Shown in pieces: positions 1-11,290 of a stretch of 57,351 nucleotides of DNA. The DNA comes from Coprinopsis marcescibilis (Eukaryota; Basidiomycota; Agaricomycetes; Agaricales; Psathyrellaceae), in NCBI GenBank assembly GCA_004369085.1, contig ML210314.1, positions 11,300 to 68,650 on the forward strand, given 5' to 3'. The notes under the pieces are model-generated. The model worked only from the letters and a program-made list of their open reading frames with translations, made no database searches and was not told the DNA's origin. Positions within the stretch are counted from its first letter, which is position 1. Every line of letters starts with the position of its first letter. The position numbers and the translations under genes were made by a program.

Positions 1-229
1 CGGAAAAGGTTTGGTACATGGGGACCTACGAAACACCAACATCCTTTGTGCTGGCCAACGATTCTGGCTGATCAAGTTCGACTGGGGAGGTAAGGATGGG
101 GAAGTTGAATACCCGACGTATAATCTGAATCCCGAGTTGAGGGATGGCCGGACCACTGGCGATCGGAGGATTCGGAGAGAAGACGATGTGCGAATCCTTC
201 GCAACACACTAGAGCGGCTCAAATCTTGA
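1..229 (+). CDS. 3' end of a protein-kinase-like gene (truncated by window edge)
   Basis: The reading frame is open into the window and stops at 227-229. It shows a kinase catalytic-loop motif HGDLRNTNIL, a variant of the HRDxxxxN loop. About 16 residues later comes LIKFDWGG, at the place where fungal-type kinases usually have L(I/V)DFDW. The metal-binding Asp of that motif reads as Lys here, so the protein may be a pseudokinase or the copy may be damaged. The tail (about 45 residues) contains YPTYNLNPELRDG and a charged end, as in the short C-lobes of Agaricomycete 'fungal-type protein kinase' families. N-lobe and start lie outside the window, so substrate and role cannot be judged. Confidence 0.6.
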   Translation, partial: GKGLVHGDLRNTNILCAGQRFWLIKFDWGGKDGEVEYPTYNLNPELRDGRTTGDRRIRREDDVRILRNTLERLKS

Positions 230-889
230 TCTCTCTTTCGCTGCCTCCCTTATCAGAAAAGTGTATTCGTGTACCCAATTGATCAGACCGCTTTGCATGT
301 TACTGTTGGATTAGAAGACGTAAATATAACATCTGTTCGCAAAGGATCGAGTTCCACACCAGTTCCTCTCTGTCACCGGTTTCGTCGTTGCGTTTGTCTT
401 GAACAGTCGCCAGAAAACTGACATTGTGAAACGGTCCTTGGACCCGTTTACTCGCCCGCGGCCCAAGGATGCCACATTCAACTTCCCAACTTTCAACTTG
501 CTCGCCAACACGCTTGGAGTCCTGACTCCTCGAACTCGTAGTACATACGGACGGAAATGAGTACTTGGCAGGTTGGCATTGTGGCTGGAGGATTAGCTCG
601 CTGACTGCCAGGGGGTGAGGATCCGCACCACCCGTACACTGTGGACCGACATAAGCGGTGTTCGCGAAGGAGCCAGCAGTGGGAAATTGATTGGACGAAA
701 GGAAGGTCTCAGGAGCGCACTTTTACATCCTGAATATTTGCCTACTGTACGACTACTGTTCTGTTGATATCTTCTGTACTTGAAATGCCTCTCAATCCGC
801 TGGGCACCATCCACATGAACATAAATATCCTTTTGCGACCCAGTTAAGGTGATAAAGCACGTATGGCGTAGGAACCTCGTTCAAATCGG
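230..889. other. Intergenic region, no gene recognised
   Basis: Short open frames here show no recognisable domain, and no convincing splice-linked coding series was found. The end of the region grades into the ABCF-derived duplicate that follows. Confidence 0.4.
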
Positions 890-1077
890 ATGACTAAGTA
901 TATCGTGGATAACGACGCTGAGCGACGCTGAGCGACGATGCGGTGGAATTGGCGGTGCTTTGAAGGGTTGGCAGAGCAGTGTCATTCGACGTAGATGCGG
1001 AAATCGAAGAACCAATACACACCTTTTGCTTCCCTTATGACCCTAGTACGCTCCACGTCCGCCTCAAGAACCTCCTG
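890..1077 (-). pseudogene. Duplicated fragment of the ABCF gene (exon 3 end, intron, exon 4 start)
   Basis: The stretch from about 890 to 1077 matches 6878-7060 of the ABCF gene base for base over long blocks. Shared blocks include gtggaattggcggtg, ggcagagcagtgtca, gaagaaccaatacacacc and cttcccttatgaccc. The copy spans an exon-intron-exon junction of the parent and keeps the intron, so it arose from genomic DNA and not from spliced mRNA. It also carries a short local tandem repeat (acgctgagcg twice, 914-933). Similarity fades on both sides, and the fragment cannot encode anything useful alone. Confidence 0.8.
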
Positions 1078-1892
1078 ATACTGAAGACTTGACGGCGTCA
1101 GCGCTCCTCACCTACCTCAACCCCGCCATGCCCCTCGACAAGTACGAGGATTTCGATACGGGCGCGGTACTTTACCTCGCCGCTCTCAAAGACAAGCGTC
1201 GAGGGTCTTCCAGGGTAACAGCATTTGCCTGATGGACTGATCCCTCTCCTGCTCGACACCGGCCCCTTCAACATCGAAGACCCACTCGTCGGTGTCTGAC
1301 GGATGTTGGCGTTCTTAAATTGTATACACAGATTAACGTTGCTTATGTGCAACACATAAAAGGTGAATATCAAGCCATGGCCCGAATGACATCTCTCAGC
1401 AAAAAGGTTGTATTCACATTCAATCACGTATACATTTTCTAGAAGGCTTATCAAGAATAACGTTCCAAATTTTACACTCTCACGAAGTCGGTTCCGAGGG
1501 TATCACGATTATTTAGCGAATACAATTGAAATCTGGACTCCACCCCAATCGGTCAAGGTGGAACTGATAAGCCCACGTCAAGTTTTGGTGGTTCAACGTT
1601 CAACCTCAGTTGACCGTGACCACCTGAGGCAATCGCTCTGATCGAAGCAGACTCTCTAATGCCACCTACGCTACCGTTGTGATAGCTATCTCTCTCAGGG
1701 CTGCGCACTGAGTCAGCAGCCTCTCTCGGGTTACACTGGCATAAATGTGCATCGGAAATTAGAGCAAGACGAATTAGAAGCAGGCTGCTCGTCCGCTCTC
1801 GGAGATAGGGAATTTTGTTTAAGAGCGACACTTCCTCAAGTGACAAGCAGTCAACCCTCAACCTCATTCCTCCACACAATCCCACATAACAA
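1078..1892. other. Intergenic region with a possible gene relic
   Basis: A short plus-strand frame at about 1088-1235 reads like real coding sequence (motifs LLTYLNPAMPLDKYEDFDT and VLYLAALKDK) but stops at TGA near 1233. I do not recognise the family. It abuts the ABCF-derived fragment, so this may be a patchwork of gene pieces. The last 100 bases before 1893 should hold the promoter and 5' leader of the dehydrogenase gene. Confidence 0.3.
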
Positions 1893-3118
1893 ATGTCCAC
1901 ATCAGAGCTCGTCTGGCTGATTACTGGCACATCGTGAGTTCTGGTCCCTCCGTGCACAAACCTTGTCATTGAGAACCTGTTTAGCTCAGGATTTGGTCGC
2001 CAATTCGTGTTGGAGGCCTTATCCAGAGGTGACAAGGTCATTGCAACTGCGAGAGAAACCTCACTCTCCAAACTCGAAGACTTGAAGGAGAAAGGCGCGG
2101 CAATTCTCGCACTGGATGTTCAATCCTCTCTCGACGACTTACATAAGATCGCTGCTGAGGCCGTCAAGATCTACGGTCGAATTGACGTTCTGGTTAACAA
2201 CGCAGGTAAGAAGGTCGCTAGGTGCAGAAACCAAGCCCATCAACTAATCTGAACGCAGGGTATATCCTGGTCGGTGCGGTCGAGGAGTGCACGTATGTAC
2301 AATGCTTCCTCAACGCTCTTGAAACGTGCTCACCAAAATTTGATAGCCCCGAAGAGACACAGCACCAGTTCCAGTACGTCGGTCTGTGTTCTACATCGAT
2401 CTATTCTGACAACATGCACGCAGGACCAATGTCTTTGGTGGATTGAATGTCGCTCGCGCCTTGTTGCCATACATGCGTGAGCGTAAGGCGGGAACCATTG
2501 TCTGGATTGGCTCCGTCGGAGGATGGAGGTATTAAATCCATGCATGATATGGCAAGAGATACTCATGAAGACTTGCAGCACGGGACCCTATCTAGGGTTG
2601 TATTGTGCGACCAAGTGGACTGTTCGGGGTCAGTTCTATTGTCTCTCTATTCTCGATGCCCTCTTTGATGAGATATGATCATAGCAATTTCATATGCCCT
2701 GCATGAGGAGATCGCGCCTCTTGGGCTGCGCAGCATCTGTGTCGATTTTGGCTATTTCCGTACCAACTTCTTGGGCGAAGGTCAACGAGCGCCCCCGGTT
2801 TCGCGTATCCCCGACTATCAGGCTCTCGCAGAAGCATCCGAGTCAGCATTACAAGGTGAGATTCTGGCCGACCAATATTAGCATGCGACATTAGTTGACT
2901 GTCTCTCAGCTTATAATGGAAAGCAACCTGGAGACCCGGTCAAGGGCGCTGCAGCGGTCGTCGATCTCGTTCACGGAACTGGATCTGCAAAGGATAAACC
3001 ATTCCCCATCGGAGTAGTCCTGGGTTCCGATGCATATAAGACTGGCATTGACACAAGCACCCAAAATCTTGCCCGGTTGGAGGAATGGAAGGACTTTGCG
3101 TTAGCAACAGACTTCTAG
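1893..3118 (+). CDS. Short-chain dehydrogenase/reductase (SDR), 8 exons
   Basis: Predicted NAD(P)-dependent oxidoreductase of the classical SDR superfamily; substrate unknown, probably cytosolic. Exons joined by GT-AG introns: 1893-1933, 1985-2205, 2259-2292, 2347-2373, 2424-2528, 2579-2628, 2685-2855, 2910-3118. They total 858 nt (285 aa), the usual family length. The first splice creates the cofactor motif TGTSSGFG near residue 12. NNAG follows at the end of exon 2, then a Ser-bearing strand (IVWIGSVGG) and the catalytic YCATK in exon 6. FRTNF follows in exon 7. Start chosen at the first ATG, which puts the Rossmann motif directly at the N terminus (MSTSELVWLITGTS). The gene looks intact. 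Its nearest neighbour downstream is on the opposite strand. Confidence 0.9.
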
Positions 3119-3471
3119 GAGTAGTTCGCTTCGTTCACTCGGGAGTCCTGGGCCATATCGGGCAATTGAAATACCGTACCCGTATTCTCTGTATTTGTAG
3201 CCTCTCTATGTAAGCAAAGATAATCCGCGTCATAAGGATCCAATTACGAACAATGCCTACACCTTGAAATCTCAGGTCGTGTGAGCCTACCAGAATTCCA
3301 CACCAACCATCAACAGTTATTGCTGTTTGATCTCCTTCCTACGTCCTCACCACCCACCCCTTGTTCCCTCATTCTAACCCTCATCGTACCCGCAGCACGT
3401 TCACGAGGGTATCAGGCTGCCATAAGGTAGTTTGTCACCAGGAAGCATGAAGTCCTGAACTGATGTTGTAC
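3119..3471. other. Convergent 3' intergenic region
   Basis: Lies between the stop codons of the plus-strand dehydrogenase and the minus-strand HNH gene, and should contain both 3' UTRs and terminators. No further feature is visible. Confidence 0.4.
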
Positions 3472-4650
3472 CTAGGCAGATCTGCGTAAAAGACCAGGCG
3501 CAAGTTGTGTGCTGGTAACTTCCTCCATCCAAGCCTCGACTTTCTCTTGCACCTCTCTCTGTTCCTCCATCTCAGCCTCCTCCTGCGCCTCTCGTTCCGC
3601 CGGCTCGTTCCGTGGCGCCATATTAAATTGCAGCGCAGTCAGCTTGTGGAAAAGGTCAGGACCCCGAGCCTCCCGCCGACTGTCTGCAGCGCCGGCTCTC
3701 TCATCCCTATTTGCCTTCGCCTTGGAATCTGCGTACGCCGCGGTCACGATGCAACCAATGTAGAAGCTATCTTTCCAACTGCGGCCGCCTCGTCTTGTAG
3801 AATTTGATTCCCGAAATGGTGGAGCACGGCGGAAGCGTAGGCTGCGTCGAAGAGAATGGCAGGCGGTCACTCACGAGTAGTACTAGACATCCGGAGTGTC
3901 GTACCAGATGGGGTGCAACCATGGGGCCGTCCGATTCTGATTCGGTGCATATCACGAAAGATGTACGCACCAATAAGAATGAAACATTGGTACCCAACGC
4001 GACATGAATGAGCTTTCTCAGAACGAGGCCGTTCCGAACGTAATTGACGTCCTCCACAATGTCCGCTCTGGCGGGGTCTCGACTGCGATGCTGAGTATAC
4101 ACCGAAATTTACTGCCGGCATTGCAACGGGGAGTGAGCACCGATTGAGAGTAAAACTGACATACCTGATCGCCCTTGCGGTGCGGCACAATATGCACGGC
4201 GTCGCAGTACTCCAGATCCATGTACGTCAAAATGGATATACCTCCATCCCGCACCGCAACTTCGTCTCGAAAAACAAACCTCCGAGCGGAACCGACACTA
4301 GAAGTGATGTTTGAATCACCAATGTTGGGATCGACCGGGAACATCCTCCGCTTCTCCTCATCACTGACATGATAGTACAGAGCGGTGGACCCGGCTGGGA
4401 GGCCAGCATTGCAGTCCACAACTTTGGCAGAGTCTGGACTGGAGTAAAGGTCCCCTTCTGCCCCAACAACGACCCCGATTGCGTAGCGAATCCACTTGTA
4501 TGGCCTCTCCGAGAACTGGAGTGTAGCGAGGGTCTCGAGTGGGAATGTGAGGTACTGGACCCAACGTCAGTTGGAAGGATCAACGTCGAGGTCAGCGCCA
4601 GGCGTGACGGCGTGAGGGAACAGGGCATAGACTTGAATAGTCGCGGGCAT
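3472..4650 (-). pseudogene. HNH-endonuclease-domain protein gene, probably broken
   Basis: Read on the minus strand from an ATG at about 4650, the frame gives MPATIQVYALFPHAVTPG, then an HNH-like core with FVFRDEVAVRDGG and CDAVHIVPHRKGD, then IVEDVNYVRNGLVL, and a C-terminal tail VTAAYADSKAKANRDERA with a Glu-rich end. This layout matches an Agaricomycete family annotated as HNH nuclease domain proteins, whose biological role is unknown. Two lesions are visible. One is an in-frame TGA at 4569-4567, about 28 codons after the start, where Trp fits best. The other is a one-base shift near 3772, where the frame giving AAYASAVLHHFG must change to the frame giving WKDSFYIG. No intron of normal size rescues either. 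Pseudogene or assembly errors are the options. Confidence 0.65.
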
Positions 4651-4984
4651 GACGAAGGGAATAGAGGACACCTGAAACCTATTCAGATGAGCTCATCGTT
4701 TGCACGTGTTGTAAGACACTCAAATTTGAATCCTCACGGCGCCCGCACCCAATGCAGAGGGCAGGGCCTTGGCTGACCTTATCGCGACTGCACGCGCCTT
4801 CGAAACTAAGGCGTGGTGTATTTATCAATCAAACACTCTCGCCTCACCCAAGCGACAGCAATATCATCATCTATTCACCCGACACCCCTAATCATACACC
4901 ATAACATTCTCGCCTCTCCCCACACCAAACCGACCACATCCAACCTGCGAGTGGCACAATTACTACGAAACCAATGATCGCACT
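4651..4984. other. Intergenic region between two minus-strand genes
   Basis: Downstream of the ABCF stop and upstream of the HNH gene start. The 4800-4980 part is C-rich and A-rich on the plus strand. No gene seen. Confidence 0.3.
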
Positions 4985-7786
4985 CTAACCAACCTTCGCA
5001 TCCGCCCTCGCCAACTTTTCCGCCCTCCGCTTCTCCCTCTCCACATACGCATCAAGGCCCTTTTCCCACCTAACCAACCCCCCATACCGACTCTTCGGAC
5101 TAACAACATACACAACCCCCTTTTCCTCCCCACCCTCCCCATCTTCCTCATCACCCTGCTCCTCCCCCGCCTCCTCACGACCCCCACCCTCCACAACCTG
5201 CTTCAAAAACCACACATCATGGCTCACAACAACAACCGCACCTTCAAACCCACACACCGCATCAACAACACTCTCCACAGTACCCACATCCAAATGATTC
5301 GTAATCTCATCCAACAGCAACACATGCGGCTCACAAAACGTAATCAACCCCAACGCTACCCGATTCCTCTGCCCGCCGCTCAAGCTCCTGATCTTCTGTA
5401 GCACCACATTGCCTTGGACACCCACGTTCGCAAACTGCACTCGCGCTTGCTGGTCGCTGATGCTCACATCAGGGTACATCGCCCGTAAAGACGTCAGCGG
5501 CGTCTCGTCCAACTGGAGCTGATCAACTGTATGCTGCGAAAAGTACCCGATCCGCAACCGATGATGTTTCCTGACCTCTCCCGTACTCGGCTCCAACTCC
5601 CCCGCAAGCAGATTCATCAACGTGCTCTTCCCACATCCATTCGGACCCAACAGCGCAATCCTCGCATGCGGGGAAACGTCGAGCGAGACGTTATCGATGA
5701 TTAACTTGGGTTTTGCGGAGCGAGAGCCAGGCGCCACTGGATACTTGAACGATACGTCGCTTAGCTGGAGGATGGCGTTGGAGTGGAACGGGACTTCGAA
5801 CGGCTTCGGGAGCGTGATGGGCGCAGTCTTGAACCCCTCCTCGATGACAATCTCCTGTCGATCGCCATGGTAGGAAATTTTGTGTCGTTTCCCGTCTTCA
5901 AGTCGTTGCATTCCCAGCCGATCAAGAGCCTTGAATGGAAAAAGGTGAGCAAATAAATTAGAACGGGTTAATACACCACACACCTTCTTACGGGACGCAA
6001 CCATCCCCAAACGCTTATCATCACCCGTAGCCTTGGCCTGCTGGATATTCTTCTGGATACTCGCCATAATCTGCTTCTTGCGTTTGGCCTCCAACTACAA
6101 CATCCCAACTCGAATCAGACACCGTAGCACGTCCAAAGCAATCAAAACACTGACCTCTTTCAGCCGTATCTTCCGCTTCCTCTGCTCCTCCGTATTACTC
6201 TCCCAATCTTCGTAGTTGCCATTATGATACTGTAACTTCCGATCCTTGAAAATGATCGTCTCAGTCGTAACTTCCGACAGGAAATTCCGGTCATGAGAGA
6301 CAATGACGACAGTCTGGTTCGGGTCCGACAGTTCCGACGACGTGAGATGGTGCGTGAGCCACATAATCGCAGGGAGGTCCAAATGGTTGGCTATAACACA
6401 CGTCCTTCAGCATGGTCGAAACGAAAAGGAATAACGCCCACACGCACTAGGCTCGTCCAACAACAGCACATCCGGCTTCATGAACAGCGCCTTCGCAAGC
6501 ACAACCCGCATCTTCCAACCCCCACTTAACACCGCCAGCTCCTTGCTCTTCACTGTCTGACCACCAGATTTGCCCAACTCGGCGCCATCAACCTCATCAA
6601 CGCCCCGCCCAACCTCCTCATCCGCAAAGCCTACACCTCTCAAGATGGCACGCGCCCTCGCCTCATCACCCTCCGCATCGACAGTCTCATACCGCGCAAA
6701 CACATCCTTCATCACTTCGTTCGCCATCTCCGTCGTGACGTAGGCCTGCGGATCCGTTTCCACCAGCGAGGCATGCGACGCTTCGTGTTCCAGTAGCTTC
6801 TGACGCGCGATGTAGCCTCGCTGTCCGGATCGTTTAGTCGCGATCTTTTGCGCGAGCACCAAGGAATCCTGCGAACGTTGGACGAGTATGTCGTGGATGA
6901 CGAGGTTGAGCGATGATGCAGTGGAATTGGCGGTGTTTTGAAGGGCTGGCAGAGCAGTGTCAGCCGACGTAGATAAGGACATGGAAGAACCAATACACAC
7001 CCTTCGCTTCCCTTATGACCCGAGTCCGCTCCACATCCGCCTCGAGCACTTCCTGCAAGATAGTCCTCCCCACCACAAACTCTTCCAGCTGCGCAACATG
7101 GAGGAACCGGACGTTCTGCGGAAGACCAATGAGGAGGTTGTTCCCCAGCACCGACATTAACACTACACGTCGACTCAGCAACCTCGCCCACAGTTACCAA
7201 AAGATCAACACATACCACTCTTCCCAACGCCGTTCTGCCCGACCATACCGTACTTGACGCCAGTCTTGAACCGCAAATGCGCGTCGACGAGGATATCCTT
7301 GTTGCCAACGCTGATGTTGACACCCTTGATGTCGATATCGGTCGTGTTGGCGTCAAAAGTCTCGCGATGGAAGCGAGATTGCTGAGAATAAGCTGTTATT
7401 TCGACGTCGTCCGTCTGGGACTGTGATTGACCGCCATCCGGGGTATCGTCCGTGTTGGACGAGGCGAGCTTGGATGATTTCGACGATCGGGACGTGGTGG
7501 GGGACTTGGCGGAGGTTGAAGCACCTTTCGTGGCTCTCGCAGCAGCCCTGGCCGCCTTTTTGGACTATAGCAGAGGTTTCAGTAATGTATCAGAGCGAGA
7601 ACAGCGAAACACGGCTGGTGGATGGACTTGGGCACGGAACGAGGAGGTGTGATTCAGTTCGCTGATACTTACAGTGACAGGCTGCCCATCCGTCCCCAGA
7701 TCTCCAGTCGCACCACGCCCAATGGTGAGCACATTCATCTGCGATGTTACTACGTTGGGCGATGCGTTGGCGTTACTGGGAGGCAT
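4985..7786 (-). CDS. ABC-F family ATPase (two ABC domains, soluble)
   Basis: Cytosolic twin-ATPase of the ABC-F family; relatives act on ribosomes in translation or ribosome biogenesis. Seven exons: 7786-7673, 7564-7216, 7162-7001, 6945-6448, 6390-6155, 6094-5984, 5929-4985, giving about 804 aa with no membrane segment. A Ser/Lys/Ala-rich N-terminal tail comes first. ABC domain 1 has Walker A GQNGVGKS, signature LSGGWKMR, Walker B LLLDEPTNHLD (completed by a splice) and SHDRNFL. A charged linker follows (LEAKRKKQ). ABC domain 2 has GPNGCGKST, signature LSGGQRNR, LLLDEITNHLD and SHDVWFL. Walker B of domain 2 reads DEI and not DEP, but the catalytic Glu is kept. The last intron (5983-5930) is 54 nt without stops, so its retention would add 18 residues in frame. 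The C-terminal insert is Glu/Gly-rich. Start is the first ATG of exon 1. Confidence 0.92.
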
Positions 7787-9001
7787 ATTCAAACAATTCA
7801 GTCCCGAGTTTTCCGGTTAATCGCCTGAAATATAGCTGCCAACGCGAATATATCGTCAGATCAACCCTCGCAGAGATTTAAAGCACTCACCAGGCAAAGT
7901 TAGGTCTCGATATCTCGCTGGATGCGGGGTTATGTCCACAGAAAGCGGTCGTACTAAACCAAACTGCAGAGAACAAGTCATTTCGGTCGACGGTGACATT
8001 TGCGGTTCCGAAGACTGTGGTGTGATTCATGTCACGGATTGCGCCGCGCCAAGGTTGATATACTCCACGAGCTGCTGAATTAGGCTCAAATAGACGAAAC
8101 CAGCGAGAAGAACGAGGAGGTGCAGAAACCAAATGGAATCCGTTTGTCGGAGGTCACCGGTCACGCGGTCACGACCAGCGCTGGTGCATGGAAGGCCGTG
8201 GGAACTTGCATCAGCAGCTTAGCAAGCGGCAACTCGGCATAATTTTTTCGACACCAATGGCGCCCGTCTCAAGCCTGGCTCCGATCTAACCCAAGGTTCA
8301 TGCTATCGGATTGGCATTCAATCTGTTTGTTTGCGCGAAGAGTGTCCGGTCCTCATTTGGATACCAGGCTTTCGAAGACTTCCATGAGACTCCAGACAGA
8401 ATAAAATCACGTCTGTTGCACGGCACAGGATATCATTCCAGGAGTAAGCGCACATTGATGGCCCTGCCCATTGGACACTCAGCATTCTACTTTACCCCTC
8501 ATTATTTGGCATAGACATAGCTCTCAAGTAAGGCCTGTGCGAATAAAAATGATGTATGCAAAATCTTAAGACTAGGTGCGAGTACAGAACGCCCGTACCC
8601 TTCACTGTCGGTGCCTCACATAGTGAAGCTTAATCATACCTACTACCGTTCGTCTGTGCTCGTGCTAAACACCCAACGTGAGCATACTCGTCTACACGCA
8701 TAACTCAAAGCTCCATTGTAATCACTTCTGGTGACATTGCCCTGCATATCTGCCACCAACCGCCCTGATATATGTAATTGCATATGATGCGTACATACTT
8801 ATCACGGCCGTGCTGGCAGACGGACTGGAAAAGTAATCAGAAGATTTGTGCGCAGATTTCGAACGGAGATTCAGTATCGCCCTTCTGCTCGAAAGGTACT
8901 ACGCAAAGAGCTATATATTCAGCCTATCCTGCCCTGTATTTCCATTCAGCGCCCACTTCATTCCAGATTCACGTCCTATCTCCAACCCCTACGCCTCATC
9001 C
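7787..9001. other. Divergent promoter region
   Basis: Lies between the minus-strand ABCF start and the plus-strand secreted gene. A minus-strand open frame at 7887-8132 has no recognisable domain and is not called. Nothing else is evident. Confidence 0.35.
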
Positions 9002-9807
9002 ATGCGCCCAAACCTCTTTCTATGGGTCTGCCTGCTCAGCGGGGTGACCTCAACCTTCGCCCTCTTTGTTACCCTTCGGCAGTGGCACCCTCAGGAGGCA
9101 GGCTGGCATTTTGCATTGGTGATGCACAAGAGCAAAGCCGACATAGACACAGAGCTTCTCCTGTCATACGACGTGTACATTGACAACGATCCTAAAAGCC
9201 CAGATGTTGGGTAAGTGCCTGTTTTCCATCTGGAGTTTTATCTCGATCGCTGATACTTTCGACAATCATCAGGTGCATGGTGTACGACGGCCCTTATCCA
9301 ACCCCGTCTATAGTCCCGCTTAAAGACGCACCGGTCATCATGAACTTCCCAAACTTAGCGGAACAACAGGTCCTCGATGCCATGAACCAGTTTGGTAAAG
9401 TAAGGATACCTGGACTCATTCTAGAAGAAGGAGAATCCCCAATCTTCCCAAACTGTCTCGAATTTGTCAAGGAAACTTTGGATATACTTTTGACGCATAA
9501 AGTTATCAAGGAGGAGGACATGGAGCAGCTGGGAAAGTTCACACAATTCTATAAGGATAACGCGGATACCGTTCGAGAAAAAACGGACACGGGTACGCGG
9601 TACAAGGCGGGAAAAGCCCGGGAGTTAGCGGGAAAAAACCCACAGTGTGACGAGTCCGACAAGAGAAAAAAGCTCAAGACAGAAACGACAGGCAAGATAA
9701 CAGAGGTGGTTAAGACGGATACGGCGGACAAGATAACAGAGGTGGTCAAAACAGAAGCGGCGGCCAAAATAGAAGCGGTGTATGATAAAGACAAGGCAGA
9801 ATTGTGA
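9002..9807 (+). CDS. Putative secreted protein with Lys/Thr-rich repeat tail
   Basis: Two exons, 9002-9210 and 9273-9807 (intron 9211-9272, GTAAGT..CAG), encode about 247 aa. The ATG at 9002 begins a signal-peptide-like stretch (MRPNLFLWVCLLSGVTSTFA), which is why this start is preferred over in-frame ATGs upstream. The body is hydrophilic, with YDGPYPTPSIVPLKDAPVI just after the splice. The C terminus has short imperfect repeats of the type K-TE/D-T-x-x-KITEVVKT (three copies, about residues 215-242), which could form a helical or disordered tail. I do not recognise a family. The frame is intact. Confidence 0.6.
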
Positions 9808-9868
9808 ACTAGTTATTAGATATACCTGTCACCTGTAGGACATACTGCATGCACACCAGTTTCCATCA

Positions 9869-11036
9869 CTATAAATAAAGGTCGAGGCTCGCGTTCATTT
9901 GATCAATGGTCATGTCATTATACTCAGGCGGTTTGAGAACCGATTTACGATTCTTCACGGAGAGAGAGAAACAGTAGCTTGAATCGAGGACGTTCATAGT
10001 GGTACACGGACCCAAGTTCCTAAGAGTATATTTGCCAACGTGCTGGTATCGCACTATATGACGACAATGGGTCAGACATCGTTAGCGACCGACAGTAACC
10101 CGCAAACCATTCATTTCGAAAAACCACGGATACCGATCAGCCGGCCACGCTGGCACCAAATCCCTAAGCTCAACAGGCAGAAAATGGCGCAGAGTGTTGA
10201 GCATCCATGATATATCCTTGGGCGCCAATTCTACCAAGGAAGGCTTCACTGTCAATTCCGAACCGGCGCAGCAGAAAGCCAATACCCACCTGGAAATTTC
10301 AAAATCACCAATGAGCTACCGACACGGCTCAGCACGTTATGTAGGTTGCTGATGTACCGACTTTTCCAATGTATGCTGTGGATTATCGATAGCGTGGCCC
10401 GACTGAAATCAAGCAAATTGGCTTCCCCAGAAACAACCAAAGTCTTAATGACCGCCTCCGAGCTTGCAAGCACCCGCATCCCAGAGGAAAGTTGGCTGCG
10501 AGATATCGTCACGCCATCGATTGAGAGATACTCGAGGTCTGGGAAACACCGTAGAAACTCGTCCACTACCCAGACCCGAACAAGCGAGAGATGTGTGAGT
10601 TTATGCCGCTGCTCTCTACTGGATGTGTACTTCGCCAACAGGTCTAGAAAAGGTTCGTTCAGACGGCGTGCATTGGAGGTGAACGTCTTGCGCAGTCGGA
10701 GATGCGTGACGTCAGGGAGGAGTGACCGGGTGAGCACCTGTAACCACGCGGTTTCCTTGGGAGAGTATATGGTGTGGTCCGGGAAGTCGACTGTTACTCG
10801 TGTTACGGATTTTGCAGTGTTGGGCTCGAATAATGGAAGGGGATGAAGATCGTCTCAATCTCCGTGACTGAGGCGGGATCCTTGGGGTATATCGCGATCG
10901 ATTGGAAAGTTAGAGGGCGAGAAAGGATACAGAGGCGATGGCATGTCACTGAGAGGGACTTCAGGGCGTTTACCGAGTAAATCTCTGCTAGTATAGCGAG
11001 CAGGATCTCTGTAGGTGTCTCGAGCAGGAGCGACAT
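9869..11036 (-). CDS. F-box-like protein, apparent frameshift
   Basis: The minus strand from an ATG at 11036 gives an F-box-like N terminus (MSLLLETPTEILLAILAEIY, then SLSVTCHRLC and LTFQSIAIYP). After that comes the usual Agaricomycete F-box body: VTVDFPDHTIYS, LPDVTHLRLRK, HKLTHLSLVRVWVV, FPDLEYLSIDG, with leucine-rich-repeat character. An intron at about 10294-10247 leads to KPSLVELAPKDISWMLNTLR, and the last exon may end at 9869. F-box proteins recruit targets to SCF ubiquitin ligases; here the partner is unknown. Around 10847 the frame must slip by one base to join TEIETI to LHPLPLFEPNTAKSV. The gene is therefore damaged or holds a sequence error. The 3' exon structure is uncertain. Confidence 0.55.
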
Positions 11037-11290
11037 GAGTGTTTTGGTAGAACAGACTACCAACATGGCATTGTTATCGGATCCACAAAGCGGAGCTAAT
11101 GGTCGGATAACATACTCCACTTTGGAGCTTAGTTAATGTTGACGTGACTGTGAGGGTTATAACTTAAGTACTATTATGCGCTTAGTGGGCCTTGTACTGC
11201 GACAGTGTTCCCAAATTCATAGCTTACAAATTGGTATCGACTAATATACAATCAATACTGTAGCGAGAATCAAAATATACCTACATGTAA

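Noticed and set aside
3505..3807. Plus-strand ORFs over the HNH gene's C terminus
   Set aside because: They are antisense shadows of the Glu-rich tail (Leu/Ser-rich composition).
7887..8132. 81 aa minus-strand ORF upstream of the ABCF gene
   Set aside because: No domain, no splice link to the ABCF frame; the ABCF already has a good start at 7786.
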